64,000 nucleotides of DNA from Rhizophagus clarus (taxonomy: Eukaryota > Glomeromycota > Glomeromycetes > Glomerales > Glomeraceae). The stretch lies in the NCBI GenBank assembly GCA_015698045.1, contig BLAL01000169.1, positions 620,001-684,000 of the forward strand, in the 5' to 3' direction. Within the stretch, counting starts at the first letter, position 1, and every line of letters starts with the position of its first letter. The notes beneath the pieces are model-generated. The model worked only from the letters and a program-made list of their open reading frames with translations, made no database searches and had not been told where the DNA came from. Below are positions 15,420 through 28,729 of this stretch, in pieces. The translations under genes and the position numbers were made by a program.

Positions 15420-17366
15420 TGTTCAAGACCTCAAACTCTCATTTAATGCCAAGGTTGTAAACACCACAACCCTTATTATATAAGTTCTCTTTAACTCAAA
15501 TGCATCTTCTGTATACCTTTACAATACTTGATTTCCCTTATGGTCGTCTCCAGCATATTACTTCAAGACATGATAAAACTTGCAAGTGAAATTTCACTTA
15601 CGTCTATGCATAATTACATATCAAGAATACTTAGCAAGAAGCAACCTCACTCAGTTCCTGAGTTAGATGGTTCTCTATTACAACCTGATTTAAACACTTC
15701 ACTTTTAGGATTTGGTTAGTTTTGTTAATTCAACTCTCAACAATATGGTGTCTTTTTATGCTTCTTTTTTTTGTTTCATCTGGTAAAGGCGAATGCTTGG
15801 CTTTTCTGATAGCGCTTCTTGATTGCCCTCATAGGGCTAAAGTCACTGTTCATACTAACTCTTTAACAATGATCCACACTTTCAATAACATATTTAACAG
15901 TTATCTCTTTCCGTGTAGATTTCTGAAAATCTATAACTATAATATGATTAAACATATTCCATCACACAAAAATTAAGTATTAAACCCATCAAAGTAAAAG
16001 CTCACTCAGATGATACTCTAAACGATCAAGCCGATAGACTCGCTCACCTAGGCAACTCTTCTAATAAATGCATCAATGTTAATTCCCATACTTTACCTTG
16101 CATGCGGGGTCCTAATAGACATAACATACCACTTAACTGCAACGTATGCAAAACTGCTATGACTATTGTCTCACACATGATACTTTATCAATTTCTTTTG
16201 AAAAACTATTTAAGAAATTAAACAACATATGGAAGACAAAATTAATTGGAAATTCACCCAACTCTGGTTCCTTCACAACCCTTTTGATCACTCTACAAGT
16301 TTAAAAATTCAAATTTCACTGAATGGAACCTCAAGAATGCTTCAGGATTCCTTTCAACAATTGATCAGTTAAAAGATTGCTATCCTCTAATTTTTTCCAA
16401 TTCTTCCAAATGTTTCCTGTGCAATGCAGAAGATAATTTTCAACTTCATTTATGGACTTGTCTGCAAACATTGTCTTTACTTCGACTTGTATTAACTAAA
16501 CATAAGGATATTTTAGTTTCATTATTGCGTTGACATGCTACTTACAGTGACTTTGATTTATTAAACATTAATAAAACTTTTATTCACATCTTGTGAAATC
16601 TACGACCATGAGTAATAATATCCAACAATAGCTTAAAATGCTCAAAGGACAAATGAAGTACTTATGGCAAAATTAAAGTACGATTAATCACTCCAGTTTA
16701 TTATTTGGTTAACACAATCTAATTTTACATTATATTCCAATCATCCTCTTTTTGTTTTGTTACAAGGATTTATTCCCAGGGAGTTATCTAATTTGTTCAC
16801 ACACAAAGAATATCTGGTTTTAAAGTAGTCAAACCTTTATTTTTATCCTTTTTCATAATCTATTTAAAGACATCGTCAAACCGCTTTTCAACTCGGAACA
16901 ATAGATAACAACATTACGAAATAAACATTTCGTTATTATTGCAGAAATTTTCAACCACCTCCACGCGGTGTTCAGTCTCGATTGAGACATTCTTGATATT
17001 CCATTGCATATGGTTTTTTTACAGTTAATACTTCACCACATTTTGATCTTAAAAACGCCTTTACTATGGCCACTTCATCAAATTTTATTCATAATGGTCC
17101 TTGGCATGATTTTATTTTTTTCTCAAATTTTCAATTAGATTTTATGTATTTAGTATAGATCATTTTATTTAGTTTCCTTTCGTGATCTCTTACTGCATGG
17201 TGGTGTCAATATTTAGGTTTTTGTTTTCTCTTTTTTTTTCTTTTTCACAAATGGTGGGCCTTGTTATGTGGTAAAGCTTTTACATGTTTTCTTTAGTAAT
17301 TATGGATTTATTCATATATTTTATAATTCTTGTAACGGTAATTTCCTTTCTAAATAAAATAAAATA
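15420..17366 (+). mobile_element. Decayed 3' part of a non-LTR retrotransposon (LINE) with RNase H
   Basis: Broken frames keep an RNase H domain in order: LDGSLLQP (first catalytic Asp) near 15,670, GECLAFLIALL (Glu) near 15,800, VHTNSLTMI near 15,855 where the usual Asp is Asn, and KVKAHSDD...DQADRLAHLG near 15,990. A zinc-knuckle-like CFLCNAEDNFQLHLWTC follows near 16,420, matching the CVLCGNSLENLTHIWLC of the LINE at 31,510-33,200. Non-coding sequence then runs to a tandem AAATAAAATAAA tail at 17,352-17,366, typical of a LINE 3' end. Multiple frameshifts and stops make it inactive. The reverse transcriptase is not recognisable, and the left border is uncertain. Confidence 0.7.
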
Positions 17367-18375
17367 AGCAACTTTGGTAATATTAAACTAGTAAAAAATA
17401 ATCTGTGGAATAATAATATATAGCTAGTATAGGATCAAATTGGCTGCTATTCAAAACTTGCTTGACATTATTACAATATCACAAAGTATTAAAATTTTTC
17501 ACAATAGTAATTAAAAAAATGTATTAATTATTTTAAAGATATTTTTTTTCTCGATTTAAAAATGGCTGATAATACATTATTAATTTAATATAATTTTTAA
17601 ATGAATGACAACAGAACATACACATATAGAATGATAGTAGGCATAACAAAAAAAAGTTTTTCAATATAAAATTATTATTCATTAAATACTTTTGTTAAAA
17701 AAGTCAAATATTTTTCAAACTAACCTTGAATATATTATTTACAAGGGAAGTACCGTGCTTTATATTAATCAAAATTTACATATTTCACAATCGTTAAGTT
17801 ATAAAAGTTTAACAAAGTATCAGATAGTATAAAGATATTGATAATTTTAACTAATTTTATTTCCTTTATAAGTTACTTGTTATTTATCACGGCCTTGTTA
17901 ACACATGTTGTTCTAATAGATCACTTCTTTTAATGTGCTATTATAATTTTTTGCTGCTTAGATATTCAATTTTGGACAGTTGAGAATTTCTATATTATTT
18001 ATTTCACTTGTAGTTAATATTATGTATAGATATTTACAACTTGTAATTAAAATAAAGACAAATAAAGTCATGGGCATATTATTATATTATTTGTCACAAT
18101 GTAACATTTGAACATGTCAATTATTTAATAGACGCAATTAATTCTGTTGCTTTTGTCTCTTTAGAATTTTTAATTTTTTAATAAATAAATCGATAATTGA
18201 AATGAATGATGTTAAATATGGAAGAAAATAGATGGACCAGCCATACTTTCTTTTTTTAAAAAAAAAATCCATAAGATATAAAAATATGATATTCAATGTA
18301 ACACAATTGAAACATTGAAACTCGTAAAAATAATTTTTTTTTTTTTATTTAGTAATTATAAATTATATAAATGAT
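17367..18375. other. Intergenic, downstream of the BTB-TLDc gene
   Basis: AT-rich sequence between the LINE tail and the convergent gene end. Nothing recognisable. Confidence 0.5.
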
Positions 18376-19902
18376 TTAAAGTAGTTTAGTTACAGTAAAA
18401 GTTTCAATTTCCTTAATATAATAAGTTTCATCCATAGGTAAAATATTTTCATAAATACCATGATTAACAATACATAAACGATCATTTGACATTGATAATG
18501 AACTCCAACCAAAATTAAAACCACAAGACTTAATATCTTGAATAGCTTTATTTTGATTTATTATACGACCTATTTTCATATTATTTATATCAGTATCATT
18601 TTCAAATGAAAAAATAAAACTATCTGATGAATTATAAAATAATCCAGCATATTCATTTGAACCATAATAACGTGAAATATTATTTTCAATAACATAATTA
18701 TCACCTAAAGAACTAAATCCAATAGAACTATATCCACCAAAAATTTTATTTGATCCGGAAACTTTAATTAAAACCAAACTTGCAATTCTTCCATTACATT
18801 TATTCCTAAATATTTTATTATTAATTCCATCCTTACTACCACGATAAATAAGATTAATTTTATATAAAGGATCATTTCCAGTACGATTAACCATAACATC
18901 TTTTTTATCAATCCAATTAATTATTATTAAATTTACAAGTTCTGATTTAATAATGTTTGACTCCATATTTTTCATTCTAAGTGGTAAAGATGGTAAGATA
19001 TTTTCATGATAAAATTCTTCAATTTCATTTAAAATATGATTAGGAATAACAGCCTTATAAGGTAAAACTTTACCACATAAATCTTTATGAGAAATTCCCA
19101 CAAACCGAATAAGTGGAATAAATTGATCTAAAGTATTTTTTAATGCTTCATAATTATCATTATTCCAATTGATTCTATCATAACCCAAATCACTTTGTTC
19201 AATACCCCATTTGATTAAAAAATTCCAAATTGTAATCTCTCTAACTTGTAGATCGTCTCTTTCAATCAAGGAAAAAACGACATTCTTATCTAATAAAAGA
19301 CAAGATTTTGAATCAATAAATGGAAGAGGTTCTTTACAGATAGATTGAAGACAATAATCTTGTAATTTCTTGCAACTGTGAAGTCTAAACACTGCATTAA
19401 GAATCAGATCAAAATTTTGATTAATCCAACTTGATTTTTCCTCGATTAAATAATCTTGAACATATTCAAACAATTCTTCAAGGAGTAATTCATCAGATGC
19501 AACTAACAATTCAAGAATATCTCCACATGATTGCTTAGTCAAATTAAGCTCGCCAGTATAAATATATCTTAAATTAAAATAACATTTATTAAAACAAATA
19601 AAATACTGTATAATATAATGATAACATTATCATTATCCTTACTTTATGATCAAGTCAAAAACGGTTGGAGTAATATTTGGTTTATTAAATATAATCATAT
19701 TATTATTCTTTGTAATCCAATTAGAAGAAAGAGCACTTTTGAAATAAGAAGAACGAGCACGTAAAATAACTGAATGTGCATAAAATTCTTTTATGTCATC
19801 GTTTTCACCGACATGGATAACGACATTATAATCGTCAGCATTATCAAGTATTAAGGAAAAATCTTTTGAAAGACTGGAATGAAAAAGTGATGTCATTTTC
19901 AA
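18376..19902 (-). CDS. BTB-BACK-TLDc domain protein
   Basis: Two exons: 19,902-19,643 and 19,567-18,376, with a 75-nt intron (donor GTAAGG, acceptor TTTAAG). Splicing restores the BTB motif ...LIIK-YIYTGEL in frame and gives 483 residues. The N-terminal BTB domain (about 10-95) has the typical DFSLILDNADDYNV and AHSVILRARSSYFKSA segments. It probably dimerises or binds a Cullin-3-type partner, as BTB domains do. A BACK-like helical region follows (about 100-270), then a C-terminal TLDc domain (about 310-480) with NDPLYKINLIYRGSKDG, IFGGYSS and DSFIFSF. TLDc proteins are linked to oxidative-stress resistance and, in some cases, V-ATPase regulation; the role here is unknown. The frame has no lesions, unlike its paralogue at 2,980-4,414. 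A start three residues later (MTSLFHSSL...) is equally plausible. Confidence 0.93.
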
Positions 19903-21062
19903 AAAAAAAAACTAAGTGTTGTACGGTTATGTGAATAAACAAATTTTTTTGTTGCTTTTAAAATAAAATTGGTTGTACAAAGCAAATTTGGTTAATATTT
20001 GTTGAGCGATCATGCGCTCGTGACACAACTCATTTGATGATCATTACTTTACGATCTTAATGCAATTTCGAATGAATAGATAGATTCACACTAATATTAC
20101 AACTTAATTTACTATATACATGTAATTAAAGATGAGCATTTGATAAAGTTATTTGCATATTATTAAACGACATTCATGCTTTTTTCATAAATAAACTTCA
20201 TAAATAAATTTTCATCGCTTAATTAACAAGAAAATAATATCGAAATTTCATAATTATGTAATCACTCACTCATATTTGCTGGTTAATTATATATAAAAGG
20301 ATTCGTCATTTTTTCATATAGTCTAAAAAGTTATAGTATTATATATTTATTAATGATTTGTAATCAAGAAATTTGTGGTAAGAATACTTTCTTTGTCATG
20401 GACAATTTTGAAAAAGGATTTTGATTGATGAAAGTTAATAAAATATAACAACAAAATCTTTGGATGCATTATTTTATTCGATTTAATAGAACTAAAAAAA
20501 AATAATTTTTTTTTATAACTCGAGTAAAATTACGCATCAGCAATTCATTTTTTACGCCTTCACATGATTTAATTAAATTTCTTTTTGTTTTTAGAACTTC
20601 ATAAATACTTGAGCGAAAATTATATCTTAGGACTATAAATTTTCACAATAATTTCGCGTAATGAGTATTAATAAATTATTGTAAGTTACATTATTTTTTT
20701 AAATGTACTGAATTAAATTCCATATTATATTACTAATAAGCTTTATTGTAAAGGGACTCCCTTTTATTGATGTTATCACTATTACTGTAATAACACTGAA
20801 ACAAAATCTACAACAATTTTTGTGAACAGATGTACTGTATCTTTACATATTCAATTAATTTATTGAATTCTAATTGTTGCTAAATATAAAGTTAAGTTGA
20901 AAACGAGTTGAATCTAGCACTCAAAAAAATATTTGTTACTTCTAGTTAAATTATCCATATATGTATAATTGATTACCAATATACCTTTTTTTAACCAAAT
21001 ATATTTAGATTACGTCATGTTGTTAACAGTTTTTTATTGGAATCTATGAAATAATCCAGTAT
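19903..21062. other. Intergenic
   Basis: Region between the BTB-TLDc gene start and the kinase relic. No coding signal; the promoter of the BTB-TLDc gene must lie here, but no convincing element stands out. Confidence 0.45.
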
Positions 21063-21345
21063 CAAAAAACCACATGATGATTTGGATTATTTAGTTTATG
21101 CTGTCTATGGAAATCTACGTAGTTATTTAAATGATTTGAATTATTTGGATAAATTAAATTTGTATTTTAATCCTAATTATTTATATTTGTTACGTTTGAA
21201 CATGAAAAAATTCATATTAAAGAATAAGTTCATCAAGGTTTACATATTGAAAATGGTTAAGTTTTTCTTTCATTCGAGTATAACTTAATATGTGAACTCA
21301 ATGAATCAAAAAGTATAAATAATAAATATGGCGTCCTATAAAATA
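21063..21345 (+). pseudogene. Protein kinase gene relic upstream of the intact kinase
   Basis: Fragments from different frames line up with the catalytic domain of the intact kinase 2 kb downstream. GNLRSYL (kinase: GSLRNYL) is near 21,110. IHIKE, a stop, then VHQGLHIENG near 21,213-21,260 corresponds to IHINELIHRDLHIGN, with HRD changed to HQG. LICELNESKSINNKYGVL near 21,288 corresponds to GLCKPANYNASENTK...YGVL. Roughly 100 codons survive with shifts and stops. Together with the downstream repeat at 21,830-22,125 it looks like a decayed tandem duplicate. Confidence 0.6.
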
Positions 21346-21829
21346 TAACATGCACTGAATTTTCAGGTAATAAATAATTAATTTTGGTACTCCAAAAATC
21401 ATATTAATTAGTTGTTAAATAAGAACCTTTATTTTACTAAATCAATCTTTGCAAATTAATGTTTCTCAATTAAATGTGATTATTCAGGTATAAATACTTT
21501 TTTTATGTTAATTTAATTTTATGATGTTAAAAAATAAATTAACTGATTTTTTTATCAGAGAACAAATGATTACTTAAAATAAATTTTTTTTTCATTTTCT
21601 TTCTTTATTTAATTGTTTTATTTATATCATTATCATTGTTTTATATACGCTTGTCAAAATTTACATACTTTTCATTCACTATGTAACTTACTAACTTCAA
21701 ACTTAAATAAAATTAAAATTTTATATTGATGCTTATCGAAGTAGAACAATAAACTTTATAGAATAACATTACGATTAAAAGTCTAAACAATTATCTAATA
21801 AACTTTTCGTGTTAAAGATGACATCATTT

Positions 21830-22125
21830 GAAGATTAATCAGTGTCGAATAAATTTTTTAGTAAAATAATTTCCCACTTAATATTGTCAAATTTTAACGT
21901 AATTAGGAAATATCTTCTTAATTGTTTTACTTTAGTGTGATAAAAAATTCATATATTTGCTTTATTTATTCATATTTTAATACAAACAGTTGTAAAGTGA
22001 TAATTATATTATTGTGCAGTAAAATATTAAATAATGAAAATATAATTAAGATTGTGGGATCATGCTTAAGTTTTTTCTTCAGCATCATAGGAATTATTAT
22101 TCCAAGCCTTTATTAGAATGGTTTG
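21830..22125. repeat. Direct repeat A1 (paired with 24,890-25,140)
   Basis: Shares with 24,890-25,140, in the same orientation, the order GAAGATTAAT, AATTCATATATTT, ACAGTTGTAAA / ACAGTTATAAA, TATAATTAAGA / TATAATCAAGA and an ATCAT(A)GGATTATT-like end. The two copies follow the kinase relic and the intact kinase respectively. That fits a tandem duplication that included 3'-flanking DNA. Confidence 0.65.
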
Positions 22126-22514
22126 TATTAATACTCTTAAAATTTCAACTGCATCCAGTTAAAATAATTAATTTTATATATTTACTTTGATCAGGCGTGC
22201 TTATAATCTTTCCTATATACTTCTAAATCAGTGATTCATTTATTTTGTCACGTTAGAAAGTAAAAAACGTTCAATTTAAATTGAACGAACCCTTCGGCGC
22301 AGTAAATATTACTAATTCAAATTTTGTTACACGATATGTGCAGCTGACACACTGTCACACATATTCTATGTATAAATTGGGAAATATTTTTTTTTGCGTA
22401 ATAAATTTTATAGTTTTTCTGCTAGCAAAATTTATTCAATTAATTGTACAACGTTTTTAAATTTTCTCATAAAAAAAAATTAGAATAAAATAAGAAATAT
22501 TTTATTATCAAATT

Positions 22515-23962
22515 ATGGGTAAAGGAATTTGTGAAGAATGCGGACAAGAAAATGCCAAATATCAATGGTGCAAACCATGTAATACAAAGCATTTTCAACA
22601 AAATTTTAAAAATTGGACTAGTGGTAATGATGATATTGACAAACTTATTCAAGACACTCAGCAATCAGCGGACGACAATTATCATATATTAGAGTGGATA
22701 CCTTACAATAAATTTTGTGATATTGAATATATTGCAAAAGGCGGTTTTGGAAAGGTGTATAAAGCAAAATGGATTGATGGATATATATGGTGTTGGGATA
22801 ACAAGATTCAAAATTGGGAACGAATGGATTCCAATGAGTTTGTAGCTCTGAAAAGTTTATATAATTCAGAAAATGTCACATCAGAATTTATCAATGAGGT
22901 ATAAACTATTTCGCTTTAATATAATTTTAAATGACTTTTAATACTAATGTATTATTAAAAAAATGTATATTTAGGTAACAGTGCATCGCAAGACTGTTAA
23001 GTCTTTTGAAGATTCTGTTACCAGAGTTTATGGAATTACACAAGACCCAGAAACGAAAGATTATATGATGGTTATGGAATATGCAGAGAATGGAAGTTTA
23101 CGAAATTATTTAGATAAAAATTATGATAAAATAGATTGGAAGATCAAATTTTATAATTTATGGTGGATTTCAGCTGGACTTCATTCAATTCATATAAATG
23201 AATTAATTCATCGAGATTTACATATTGGAAATATACTCTATTTTTCAAACCGTGCATCCGTAACTGATATGGGATTATGTAAACCTGCGAATTATAATGC
23301 ATCAGAAAACACAAAAACTTGTATGTATGGTGTTTTACCTTATGTTGCTCCCGAAATTTTAAGAGGACAAAATTATACTAAGGCTGCTGATATTTATAGT
23401 TTTGGCATAATTATGTATGAAGTAATTTCTGGTTTACGTCCATATCATGATTTAAGCCATAATGAATATTTAGCAATAAAAATTTGTCAAGGACTTAGAC
23501 CAAGGTTTAATGTTAAAGTACCCCAATTAATTGTGCATTTAATCAAAGGATGCTTAGATACAGATCCATTAAATCGACCAGAAATAGATGAAATCTATGA
23601 AATTTTATATGAATGGTATAATAAATTTGATGCTCAAATAGAATTACAAAAACAAATCAAAGAAGCAGAAGAAATCAACAATAAGTTACCAAGCAACAGT
23701 ATACCTTCAACAAGTTTATCATATAAAACACATTCCGAAGCTATCTATACAAGTAGATTACTCAATTTTAATAATCTTCCTGAACCAAAAAATTCTGATG
23801 ATTATTATGATACACAAAATGGCAATATAATTAGTAGGAAATTTTCAGGTAAATAATTTTTATTAATCAAATTGATTATTATAAATACTAATAAATTTTA
23901 TTTATCATTTAGAATCTTTACAAATTGATCTTTCTAAATTGAAAATAAATGAAATTAAATAG
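22515..23962 (+). CDS. Protein kinase with N-terminal CxxC...CxxC motif
   Basis: Three exons: 22,515-22,898, 22,975-23,848 and 23,913-23,962. Both introns are GT-AG (76 and 64 nt). The spliced product is 435 residues. The N-terminus has C6xxC9...C19xxC22, a probable zinc-binding pair, followed by the HFQQNFKNWTSGN segment typical of this lineage-expanded family. The catalytic domain shows the glycine loop GGFGKVYK (76-83), the ATP-binding Lys in VALK (113), HRDLHIGN (207-214), and TDMGL (225-229) in place of the usual DFG. APE (253-255) and an RP-containing subdomain XI follow. The catalytic Asp, Asn and metal Asp are kept, so activity is plausible. It resembles tyrosine-kinase-like fungal families. 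If the second intron is ignored the frame stops at 23,856; splicing gives the family-typical SLQIDLSKLKINE end. Substrate unknown. Confidence 0.92.
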
Positions 23963-26312
23963 AGACGGTAAAGTATTAAATTTAAACATTTACTAATTTT
24001 TCATTCGTATATTTATTTTATAATTTATATTTATTAGGTCAAAAACTAACTTTATGAACAAAGAAATAATTTTAAACTTAGGAGATTCGATAAGTATTTA
24101 CATTGAGGGAATTTCGTTAAATGAATTTATCTATATTATTATTAGTTTCGTTAATTTTAGAGGATTTATATCTTCAATTATTTATATTTTTAAATCTGAT
24201 ATTTTAAACTTATTGATTTTTAATATTGATGTTTTACTAATATTTTCAAACAATGACTTTTCTATTATCAATTGTGGTAGGTTAAGTTTGTGTGGTTATA
24301 CCTTAAGGCTTAAGGGTTAGATAATGCTATTAGAAATGATAAATATCAATTTCAGAAATGAATAATTAGTTTGATTCTAAGCATTGTAAAAAGTAATTGT
24401 TTTAGTCAATTGATATAGAATAAAAATTTTATTTTGGTATTTAAAGAAATACAAAAATTATTAATTCTTATTATATAAACTTATTATAAATATATTTTAT
24501 TATTTTAATATTTTGTAAAATGAAGTCTTCATTTTACTAATAGTGTCAGTTGCTGATGTACAAGCATATTAATATTCCTGAAATGCTTTTCGAGATCCTT
24601 TTAATATAAATTCAATTCAATAACAAATGTTGTAAATTGTTTCAGATAAAGGAAAATATCAGTATTTCAAGGAAAAATGCGCAAATTGTGGCAATAGTTC
24701 CATTATTTATCATGTGTTGATGACAAATTACATTTTGTTTGTTATTACACTTCCATTCTGACTAATCCAAATAACTTAACAAGAATTAATACTAAGCGAA
24801 GTAAAATGTTAAATAGATTGTGAAAATTACAAAATTTGTAAAGTACAACTATGATGATTAAAATGTGAATTATCTAACCATGAGTTACAGATGCCAGTCC
24901 TCTGAATTTTATTGAAGATTAATAAATATCGAAAATTTGCCAACAAAATAACACATGATAAAAAATTTATAAAATCACTTTAATTAATTCATATATTTTT
25001 GATACATACAGTTATAAAATGAAAATTATATAATGATAAAATATAATCAAGACTATGAAAGGATTATGTTTTAATTTTGTATCATGTAGGGATTATTTTA
25101 CCTGGTCTTTGCTACTAACATGGTTTATAAATTTTTTAATCAGCGACTCTGAATAGTCTAATAAATGCCAAGTAAAAGTTGCAGATGAATGGTAATAAGT
25201 CATTTAATATGTTGTTAATTTGAGTGATACAATAAAAATTATTTTATAATCTTCCAAGTACTATAATAGACATTATAATTTTGTCAAAATTTAAATAAGT
25301 TTAAAGAAGTAACTTAACAAAAAAAAAAAAAAAATTTGAAACTCATTTAATATTACTCATTTAATATTAAACTGAAAATTTTAATTTTCAAGATTATGCT
25401 GATGTTTGTTAAATTATGAAATTCATTATTTAAATAAATAAAATCAAGAAAAGAAATTGCAAATTAATAATGTTTTTTCGATATAATTGTTAAGATATGA
25501 ACCAGTGTAAATATTTTACATCTTGTTCACTAGGAAACAAATCTTTAGGTTCTCTTAACATAAATTTTTCAGAGTGATACGAGTACTGTTATTATTATAC
25601 GTAAAAATTTAACATTGGCAATTTTTTTTATGCATCACATAAGTTGTAAAAAAATTTATGAATTTAAAAATTTAGTTTATCTGATCATATCTAAAAGAAA
25701 TGTTTTAGAATTATATTATGAATTTTTCAATTTATAATTATATGTAACATTGTCATCATTATTTCGTATTCAAAGTCAGATTACAAAAGTATTTCTTGAT
25801 GTTAGGATGAAAAGAACGAATTTTCACCATTTTCTCATCTATCAAATAATATTAAAATAATGAGAAAAGGGAAGATCATGAAATATTTATGATTCCTATA
25901 AAGATGATCAAGTAAAAGCACGAGAGCATTTACTACTGCCTACTTGATTAAAATGTTTACAAGCATTATTATATTTTATAAAAAAAAAGTTAGATGATAT
26001 TTAGTGCACATTAAAATTATTGGCAACAAATTATATTTTTTCATTTATTATGCTTCTATTTTGTTTGTGAAGTGATATGAGAGGAAAAATTTTTCATTTT
26101 TAATCAATATTTTAATTTTATAAATTTAATTAATTATATTAAAAAAAAATGGCAAGTTAGAAATATATTAAAATAAATTAAAATGATGTCAAAAATCAAA
26201 TGTTCTGAAGTTCGCTTTGAACCTTCTAGTGGCATCTACTCCCTATCATAGTAAAATAACTAATTGAAAATAAGAAAAGATCATAATTTATCCCTATGAA
26301 AAAAGATCATAC
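23963..26312. other. Intergenic
   Basis: No gene supported apart from the repeat copy at 24,890-25,140. The 88-codon open frame at 24,054-24,320 lies in AT-rich sequence and has no recognisable content. Confidence 0.45.
24890..25140. repeat. Direct repeat A2 (paired with 21,830-22,125)
   Basis: Diverged second copy of the repeat upstream of the kinase gene, lying downstream of it in the same orientation. Non-coding. Confidence 0.65.
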
Positions 26313-26500
26313 AATAATTATGCAATATTTGTTCAAGTCTGTGTGGAAATCATCCAGTTTTTGCAGTTTTTTGGATAAAAATAGCCATTCAGACTTTTAT
26401 AGCATATTAAATATGTGCGATTTTTGTACAATTGAAAATTTAACGTATAGAAATCGTTCAATTTATGTACAATAAAAATTTTTATGATATAAAATGTATG
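26313..26500. repeat. Direct repeat B1 (paired with 26,787-26,975)
   Basis: Shared blocks include GCAATATTTGTTCAAGT, TTTTGCAGTTTTTTGGATAA, AAATAGCCAT, TTTATAG, GTACAATTGAAAAT and CGTTCAATTTAT. They occur in the same order and orientation about 470 bp apart, with internal indels. A similar GTTCAATTTTTGTACAATTG piece near 26,550 suggests further partial copies. Function unknown. Confidence 0.75.
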
Positions 26501-26786
26501 CAATTATTATACAATTTTAAAAATAAACTTAAATTTAGGATATAGAAAGCGTTCAATTTTTGTACAATTGTACAATAAACAAAAATGTATAGTAACTATG
26601 CAGTTTTAGATGGCATTGTACCAGTCTTAATTATGAGTTGTGAATAAAAATGACAATTTAAAATAAACATGATCTCAAGCACAATCACATCAGACCATTT
26701 TTACAATCTAAAGACAAAAATATTATTATATGAAATTTAAAGATTTTTAATAAAATTTTCGCTTATTATTAAATCTCTAGCTATGA

Positions 26787-26975
26787 TTATCCAATATTTG
26801 TGCAATATTTGTTCAAGTTTGTACAACTTTTGCAGTTTTTTGGATAAAAATAGCCATGGCGATTTTATAGTGTATTAAAAGTGTACGAGGTTTGTACAAT
26901 TGAAAATAAAACTTAAATTAAGTATACAGAAAACGTTCAATTTATATGCAATAAAAAAGTTTAGGATATAACATT
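26787..26975. repeat. Direct repeat B2 (paired with 26,313-26,500)
   Basis: Second copy of the unit at 26,313-26,500, followed by a short internal repeat of ATTTAACTGTG near 26,966 and 27,040. Confidence 0.75.
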
Positions 26976-27139
26976 TAACTGTGACTCAACTATGTCTTAT
27001 TATAGCAGAACCGTATTTATTAATATTTGTCTAGTATTATTTAACTGTGGCATAACCATGTGTTTTTTTGGATAATTTTTTTCTGTATAATATTATTTTT
27101 AATTATCCATAACACTTATCAACCACAGGAAGGTAAGAC

Positions 27140-27365
27140 CACTGGTCAAAATCAATTCTATCAGGTACATATCGGGAACTTATATATCGGTGGCTAATCA
27201 GATAAATATCAGGTATTTTTACATATCGGGTACCCGATTTATTACACTTTAAAATATGCCTAATTACCAAGACCCCGATATCTAAACTATTGGCCACTGA
27301 TATGTTATTTAATATATATCGGGCACAGTTCTATCTTACACATATTGGATACCTGATATGTGATA
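27140..27365. repeat. Cluster of ATATCGGG / CCCGATAT motifs
   Basis: At least six exact or near copies of TATCGG(G) or its complement occur in 225 bp, in both orientations. They include the palindromic core CGGGTACCCG near 27,227. The cluster resembles terminal or subterminal repeats of a small decayed DNA transposon, but no clear paired ends were found. Confidence 0.5.
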
Positions 27366-27714
27366 CAAATTTTAATATGTTAGATTTCATATTATATAAT
27401 GTATTAAGAAATTTTTTAGAGTTTACTTTCTTTATAGATTTTTCTTTTTAGAAATTTTTAATTCGTTTAATGTAGTTAAAAAATTTTTATTGTCTTATAT
27501 GTTGAATGCATTATCAAGTTTATAAATTTTTTGTAAAGTGTTTAAAAGTATAATTATTATTGTTAATATTTTTATTTTATTACGTATTTTATTACAATAA
27601 ATTAATAAAAAAGTTACAGTCATTTATAATACAAGTTTAAGAAAAGTTTGCTCAAACTTTTCTTAATCGTGATCACGTTAGGATCAAGAAGAACAAGGAA
27701 AACTGCAATCTAAA

Positions 27715-28712
27715 ATAAATAAAAGAAACGTTAAAACTGTTTCTTTAATATTCAAAAAATATCCCTCCCTCCCTCCTTACATTTCAAGTCTGGAGTCCAG
27801 CAATCTGAAAAAAATAAAGAAAGAAATGTTAGTAATGTTTCTTTAATATTAAAAAAAAATCACCACCCTTTCCAACTTACATTCCCAAGTCTGGTTCGTC
27901 CAAGAAGGCCAGCAACCTAAAAAAAATAAAGAAAGAAATGTTAGTAACGTTTCTTTAATATTAAAAAAAAATCTCCCACCCTTTCTAACTTACATTCCCA
28001 AGTCTGGTTCGTCCAAGAAGGCCGGCAACCTAAAAAAATAAAGAAAGAAATGTTAGTAATGTTTTTTTAATATTAAAACAAAAATCACCACCCTTTCCAA
28101 CTTATATTTCTCAAGTCTGATTTGTCCAAAAAGGCTGGCAACCTAAAAAAAATAAAGAAATGTTAATAACGTTTCTTTAATATTAAAAAAAAATTTCCCA
28201 CCCCTTCCAACTTACATTTCAAGTTTGGGAGTCCAGCAACCTAAAAAAAAATAAAAAAAATCATGGTTTAGAAAACCATAAAAATAGATTGATCATGATA
28301 ATAAATGATCATCAAATTAAATTAAAATGCCGAAACTATTGCATATAAATGCCAAAAGGTTTCAGCAGTTTAGCAAAAATAAGTTTGATCACGTATTTTG
28401 AAAATGTGAAAGATTATTTCAAGATTTTATATTGTAAATTGATAGATTAGTTCTCTCAATTTGATCTATGGAAAGATTTTAGTAACATTTTGGAAGAATC
28501 AGCGGTATTAGATCTGTCACGCCTAAATATCCTTTTTTAAAAATTTATTGGAGACATTTCATCATTACAATATATTATATAATATATATGACAGATTGTT
28601 TATTTAATTAATACTTTAATAAAAAAAAATGAATGTTTTATTGAATAAAAGCAAATTACTTATAATTGAGGTCAAATTTTTTAATTTCAGTTAAATATAG
28701 GCCGATATTAAA
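27715..28712. mobile_element. Hairpin array and end fragment related to the CACTA element at 54,640-58,144
   Basis: About five tandem units of roughly 110 bp occupy 27,715-28,250. Each has a short hairpin core (GAAATGTTAGTAACGTTTC-like), an A-run, a C-rich segment (CCACCCTTTC, GTCTGGTTCGTCC) and an ACCTAAAAAA end. At 28,660-28,712 the sequence (AATTGAGGTCAAATTTTTT...ATATAGGCCGA) nearly matches the right subterminal region of the CACTA element at 58,062-58,115. The terminal CACTA motif itself is missing, so this appears to be a truncated relative. Confidence 0.55.
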
Positions 28713-28729
28713 TTAAATTATAAAATAGT

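Noticed and set aside
24054..24320. 88-aa open frame after the kinase gene
   Set aside because: Hydrophobic, AT-driven composition; no homology signal or splice context.
27715..28250. CRISPR-like regular array
   Set aside because: Units are diverged hairpins with similar, not unique, spacers; eukaryotic context with CACTA-related flank.
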